In this document: piece by piece, positions 21,172 to 23,916 of the stretch | Position numbering within the stretch: position 1 is the first letter of the stretch | Layout: the number at the start of each line of letters is the position of its first letter | IMG/VR virus record: IMGVR_UViG_3300010354_012803 | Span: 1-23,916 of that record | Strand: one strand, 5' to 3' | DNA length: 23,916 nt | DNA from: a virus | Translations under genes and position numbers: made by a program | The notes under the pieces: generated by a model | The model's input: the letters and a program-made list of their open reading frames with translations, nothing else | The model's database searches: none | Told to the model about the DNA's origin: nothing

Positions 21172-21541
21172 AATTAAAGGCTTATTCAGAATTTCATCAG
21201 GTAGATATTTACCCTGCGGGTTAAACATTTGGCAAAAGTTATGGTGGCTGTTTGTGCCGGGTAAAGTTATAAATGTAAAATGGCCTACAGGCACGATTGT
21301 TGCAGGGCCCGGGCCCGAAGATCCACGCTGGCATGATTGGGGAGGTGCAGCCTACATAACTTACGAATCAGCCGATCCCAATGATCACTATCGTCCCTAT
21401 TTAGAAAAAAATGTGGGTCGTCAAGGATGGGATTGGCAATGGGGAATGGCCGATCGGGATGCAACAGATAATAGACTTACCATAAAAATTAGACGCAGAC
21501 ATGCAGATCATGCTATAATGTTAGCTCTATTATGGGCTTAA
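21161..21541 (+). CDS. Hypothetical phage protein, weak match to the array C-terminus
   Basis: The 126-residue product overlaps the previous gene by 11 bases. It is rich in Trp, Gly and Pro (W-Q-K-L-W-W-L-F-V-P-G, V-A-G-P-G-P-E-D-P-R-W) and ends A-I-M-L-A-L-L-W-A, which resembles the F-A-L-R-W-A end of the array but lacks the charged residue. It may be a distant relative or a chance match. Function unknown. Confidence 0.68.
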   Translation: MKIEIKGLFRISSGRYLPCGLNIWQKLWWLFVPGKVINVKWPTGTIVAGPGPEDPRWHDWGGAAYITYESADPNDHYRPYLEKNVGRQGWDWQWGMADRDATDNRLTIKIRRRHADHAIMLALLWA

Positions 21542-21543
21542 AC

Positions 21544-21906
21544 ATGAATAAAGAAATACATGAATTCTGTAACAAATACGAAGCTTATGTAAAACCCAGT
21601 ACACAAATTCATCGACGAGCTAGACATATTACTGCCAAGTCTTGGAACGATGATAATTTTAATCAGATATACAAAGTGCCCATTGAACAAGTGCCCTGTG
21701 TAGAAATTCACATGCCCGAGGATCGTTTTAGAGCCTTAATGGAGCACGACGAATGGTTGTATAAATCAGTACAGAATGGCATAAGAAGTAACGAAGCACA
21801 CTACATTATACAACAACATGATTTGGAAACTAGGCTTCGGCAACAGCATCCCGGATTAAAGGATCTCTACGATCAATATCAAACCATGTTAAAACTGGTA
21901 TCATGA
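21544..21906 (+). CDS. Conserved-looking hypothetical phage protein
   Basis: ATG 21544 follows the upstream stop directly; 21532 is an in-frame alternative that would overlap it. The 120-residue product is mainly helical and charged. It includes V-E-I-H-M-P-E-D-R-F-R-A-L-M-E-H-D-E-W-L, a segment I recall from phage proteins of unknown function, and a C-terminal helix with L-K-D-L-Y-D-Q-Y-Q. It ends with ATGA into the next gene. Confidence 0.7.
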   Translation: MNKEIHEFCNKYEAYVKPSTQIHRRARHITAKSWNDDNFNQIYKVPIEQVPCVEIHMPEDRFRALMEHDEWLYKSVQNGIRSNEAHYIIQQHDLETRLRQQHPGLKDLYDQYQTMLKLVS

Positions 21907-22124
21907 ATTTATTTGATAACGCTAATCGAGTTCGATTTTTGGTAGCTCCAAATTATATTACCAATCAAGAAATTTTAATTATTCTTACCGATATCGGTTT
22001 TTGGAATGTTCACTTTGACGAACTACAAAGTTGGTGTCAAACCAATAACGGTGTTAGAGAAGGCATGACTGTTACCTTACCTGATCATAAAACTTTGACC
22101 ATGTTTTGTCTTAAATGGCAGTAG
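21903..22124 (+). CDS. Small paralogous array protein 9
   Basis: The 73-residue product starts at ATG 21903 inside the previous stop. It has L-Q-S-W-C-Q-T-N-N-G and ends L-T-M-F-C-L-K-W-Q, so it belongs to the family although three other genes intervene. Its L-T-M-F end matches array protein 1. It is the last clear member; a promoter follows at once. Confidence 0.72.
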   Translation: MNLFDNANRVRFLVAPNYITNQEILIILTDIGFWNVHFDELQSWCQTNNGVREGMTVTLPDHKTLTMFCLKWQ

Positions 22125-22153
22125 TTGACAGAAATTTGTTTTGGTTATATAAT
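22125..22153 (+). promoter_or_regulatory. Consensus sigma70 promoter
   Basis: TTGACA (22125-22130), exactly 17 bases, TATAAT (22148-22153): both hexamers match the sigma70 consensus fully. An AAGGAA site follows five bases before the ATG at 22170. The -35 starts right after the stop of the array's last member. This is the best promoter in the window and probably serves the genes from 22170 onward. Confidence 0.8.
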
Positions 22154-22169
22154 AAAATAAGGAATTAGT

Positions 22170-22469
22170 ATGAGTGATTCTAAAGACAAATTTAAACACA
22201 GCAAAAGATTGCAAAAAGAAGAAAATGCTATCCGTAAACAACAAAAAATTTCAAAATCTCACGGTATGCCCGAACACCAAGATCAGGCACATCGGTTTGC
22301 CAAACATCACGCCATGGACTGTGGAAATCCCCAATGCCCATTGTGTGGTAATCCCAGAAAAACACACAAAGACACTTTAACCGCACAAGAGAAAAAACTA
22401 TTTCAAGACTTAGACAGCACTCGCAATATTCACAGCAATGGAATCAATGATGAAAAAGATTTACTATGA
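22170..22469 (+). CDS. Small protein with a C-x4-C-x2-C motif
   Basis: The 99-residue product starts with a lysine-rich coiled helix (about 5-30) followed by H-A-M-D-C-G-N-P-Q-C-P-L-C-G-N-P-R-K, with Cys51, Cys56 and Cys59. His residues (H41, H46, H47) could supply a fourth ligand for a zinc knuckle. The N-P-x-C-x-x-C-x-N-P-R-K segment is familiar from small phage proteins. It may bind nucleic acid or protein; function unknown. It has a strong promoter and overlaps the next gene by 23 bases. Confidence 0.7.
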   Translation: MSDSKDKFKHSKRLQKEENAIRKQQKISKSHGMPEHQDQAHRFAKHHAMDCGNPQCPLCGNPRKTHKDTLTAQEKKLFQDLDSTRNIHSNGINDEKDLL

Positions 22470-22929
22470 AAAAGTTGGCCGCAGATATGTTCCAGTTAAT
22501 GAGTACGACAGCGACTGGCTAGATGCTATGCCTAAAGGTTCTCATCTTATTATGTGTTATCCCGGGGGTCGCAGCACTGCTTATAACATAAGACCAAACT
22601 ATGCAGCAATGATTGCCGCTGGTCGTGTAGCACAAGAGCCTATGCACAAAGCTATCAATGATGCTGCCAAAATGAAATACGACCAATGGAACAATGTGGT
22701 TCTAAACAACGAGCAGTTTGAAGCATGGAATCGTTTTGTTGATGCCATGGGCGATCGTGGCCGGTACATACATTTCAATTCAGTTCACGATATTGCTGAA
22801 GCAGGAATCAAAGCCATGGAAGATGAAGCGTTCAAGCTTATGAAACATCCAGCTGTGCAAAATGCCTATGAACAGTTCTTAACAGTCTGTGAACTTTGCA
22901 AGGAACAACAGGATGTTGAAGTACGGTGA
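22447..22929 (+). CDS. Conserved-looking hypothetical phage protein
   Basis: The 160-residue product begins M-M-K-K-I-Y-Y-E-K-V-G-R-R-Y-V-P-V; ATG 22447 is used, with 22450 and 22438 as alternatives. The first 60 residues hold E-Y-D-S-D-W-L-D-A-M-P-K-G-S-H-L and C-Y-P-G-G-R-S, followed by helices. I recall similar proteins in T4-like marine phages, always of unknown function. It overlaps both neighbours. Confidence 0.72.
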   Translation: MMKKIYYEKVGRRYVPVNEYDSDWLDAMPKGSHLIMCYPGGRSTAYNIRPNYAAMIAAGRVAQEPMHKAINDAAKMKYDQWNNVVLNNEQFEAWNRFVDAMGDRGRYIHFNSVHDIAEAGIKAMEDEAFKLMKHPAVQNAYEQFLTVCELCKEQQDVEVR

Positions 22930-23200
22930 AGTCAACCCTTTAAATGTGTGGGGACTAAGGCAACTAGAGCATTGTCCCCCACATTTTGTCAAAGTTAACT
23001 TTGACCTACAATGCAATTTTAAAAAAATTACAGATTGGGTTGTAGAAAATTTAGAAGGTAGATTTTACGCCGGTGACAGCTACAGCGAAGATAACCAACG
23101 CATCCAAATGCACAAGTGCGTGGCTTTTGAAATTCCTGGGGAAGCCAGTTATTTTGCACTGATTTTGGACAAATTAAATACTTACGAAAGTATTTTTTAA
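22913..23200 (+). CDS. Hypothetical phage protein, possible distant array relative
   Basis: ATG 22913 is preferred over the longer frame because AAGGA lies eight bases before it. The 95-residue product has I-T-D-W-V-V-E-N-L-E-G-R-F-Y-A-G, comparable to W-C-x-x-N-L-G of the array, and A-S-Y-F-A-L-I-L near the C-terminus, comparable to F-A-L-R-W, but continues for about 11 residues past it. It may be a diverged relative. Function unknown. Confidence 0.65.
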   Translation: MLKYGEVNPLNVWGLRQLEHCPPHFVKVNFDLQCNFKKITDWVVENLEGRFYAGDSYSEDNQRIQMHKCVAFEIPGEASYFALILDKLNTYESIF

Positions 23201-23264
23201 CTAAAAAAAATATTTCTTCGATTATACACGGTATTAAATAACTGTATATATTATCGGAGTTTTA
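23190..23264 (+). promoter_or_regulatory. AT-rich intergenic stretch with hairpins
   Basis: TATTTTTT and a run of As can form an A/T hairpin at the end of the previous gene. Further on, CGAT/TATAC (23219-23227) can pair imperfectly with GTATA and ATCG before the next RBS (ATCGGAG). A TATATT at 23244 may be a -10, but no good -35 is placed 17 bases upstream. A possible terminator and regulatory region; weak. Confidence 0.25.
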
Positions 23265-23492
23265 ATGTCTAACGACACAACTGCAAAACAATCTGAAATC
23301 AAATTACAACTTGAAGATCTTGTAAGGATTTTAGAGATAGTTGATCTAGCATCCACCCGCGGTGCATTTAGACCACAAGAATACACCATTATAGGTGGCG
23401 TATACGATCGCATCTTGGCATTTTTAGAAGCCAGTGGTGCAGTAGAAAGGCCTCCAAAATCTGAGGCACAACCTGAAGGAAATCAACAATGA
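23265..23492 (+). CDS. Hypothetical small phage protein
   Basis: The 75-residue product is acidic and helical: L-Q-L-E-D-L-V-R-I-L-E-I-V-D-L-A-S, then R-G-A-F-R-P-Q-E-Y-T-I-I-G-G-V-Y-D-R-I-L-A, then a disordered Pro/Gln/Glu tail. The R-G-A-F-x-x-x-E pattern recurs in small proteins of marine T4-like phages as I recall. A GGAG site lies seven bases before the ATG. Function unknown. Confidence 0.72.
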   Translation: MSNDTTAKQSEIKLQLEDLVRILEIVDLASTRGAFRPQEYTIIGGVYDRILAFLEASGAVERPPKSEAQPEGNQQ

Positions 23493-23916
23493 TTAAACAT
23501 GTAGGCAAGCATAATAACCGAAAGGTAATTATTTTATATAGAACAGTACCGGGTGAAGATCACATGTGTCTCATTTGCTACCCAGACACAATGCCCCGTC
23601 ATATTCACGATGGACTAATGGACGCATTAGAAAGTGCTTCCGGGCAGCAGAGTAAAGAATTCAGCGACTATTTGTTTAGATACACTTTTGCAGATGGCAA
23701 CAATGCTCTTACTACTTTGCACAAAGAGGGCATGATTAAAAAAGTTCCGACCAATCAAGTCATTGTTACTCCTGACATGAAAAGCACTGTGAGACTTGAT
23801 GAGCTCAACAGTATCTTAGATAAGATGGCCATGGGTGAGCAAGCAGTAAAAGAACTTGCAGATCTTGACAAGAACAGTGGTCTTACAGGCAAGAAAAACA
23901 ATGTCAAAGTCAATGA
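23489..23916 (+). CDS. Conserved-looking hypothetical phage protein (3' partial)
   Basis: ATG 23489 overlaps the previous gene by four bases (ATGA), and the frame is open to the end of the window, giving 142 visible residues. The product starts M-I-K-H-V-G-K-H-N-N-R-K-V-I-I-L-Y-R and contains P-G-E-D-H-M-C-L-I-C-Y, I-K-K-V-P-T-N-Q-V-I-V-T-P and V-R-L-D-E-L-N-S-I-L. I recall this as a conserved protein of T4-like marine phages with no established function. The C-terminus is missing here. Confidence 0.75.
   Translation, partial: MIKHVGKHNNRKVIILYRTVPGEDHMCLICYPDTMPRHIHDGLMDALESASGQQSKEFSDYLFRYTFADGNNALTTLHKEGMIKKVPTNQVIVTPDMKSTVRLDELNSILDKMAMGEQAVKELADLDKNSGLTGKKNNVKVN

Noticed and set aside
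1-23916. Open frames on the - strand, for example 16327-16848, 17938-18372 and 15969-16274
   Set aside because: They lie antisense to better-supported + strand genes with domains, RBS and operon overlaps, and show no recognisable motifs of their own.

Overview
The window looks like part of a tailed-phage genome, most likely a T4-like myovirus related to the marine cyanophage and pelagiphage groups. Every supported gene lies on the + strand. Genes are packed with ATGA or TAATG overlaps, most are small and unrecognised, and the recognisable ones are typical phage auxiliary or replication genes: a T4 Rnh-like 5' nuclease, MazG, FolE, QueD, QueE, MoxR, a cupin and an SGNH hydrolase. No capsid, tail, portal or terminase gene is visible, so the phage call is an inference from gene content and layout. 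No tRNA, rRNA, CRISPR array, IS element or attachment site was found.

Region 1 (1-5340, AT-rich) is an accessory metabolic block. It holds the C-terminal part of a GT-B glycosyltransferase (cut by the window edge), a very compact DegT/DnrJ-type PLP protein, a radical SAM protein with a probable B12-binding domain, a 2-oxoglutarate/Fe(II) oxygenase-like protein and a second B12-type radical SAM protein. Together they suggest tailoring of a glycan or other small molecule, but the product cannot be read from sequence.

Region 2 (5347-11116) is a purine and 7-deazaguanine block: folE, a small unknown gene, a cupin, a phosphoribosyltransferase, queD, a YhhQ-type queuosine-precursor transporter, guaC, a MazG-type pyrophosphohydrolase and queE. 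FolE, QueD and QueE lead from GTP to 7-carboxy-7-deazaguanine. queC is not in the window. The leaders of queD and of the transporter contain structure, including a preQ1-like pseudoknot candidate and a 23-codon ORF. A strong hairpin terminator separates the transporter from guaC.

Region 3 (11116-15400) contains small phage proteins, an SGNH hydrolase and the Rnh-type nuclease.

Region 4 (15400-19119) has well-formed sigma70-type promoters (17-bp spacers, TATAAT boxes), two of them in a duplicated promoter/RBS module. It encodes two small proteins, a MoxR AAA+ ATPase, and a protein combining an HExxH metallopeptidase-like domain with a VWA domain.

Region 5 (19119-22124) is the most unusual part. 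It is a tandem run of small (57-90 aa) divergent paralogues that share a central W-C motif and a C-terminal F-x-L-[RK]-W-[SA] motif. The codons of the C-terminal motif plus the stop form the ribosome-binding site and ATGA start of the next gene. Part of the run is clearly more GC-rich than its surroundings. The MoxR/VWA pair lies directly upstream, so the array may be linked to it, but that is inference.

Region 6 (22125-23916) starts with a consensus promoter (TTGACA, 17 bp, TATAAT) and holds five conserved-looking phage proteins of unknown function, the last running off the window.
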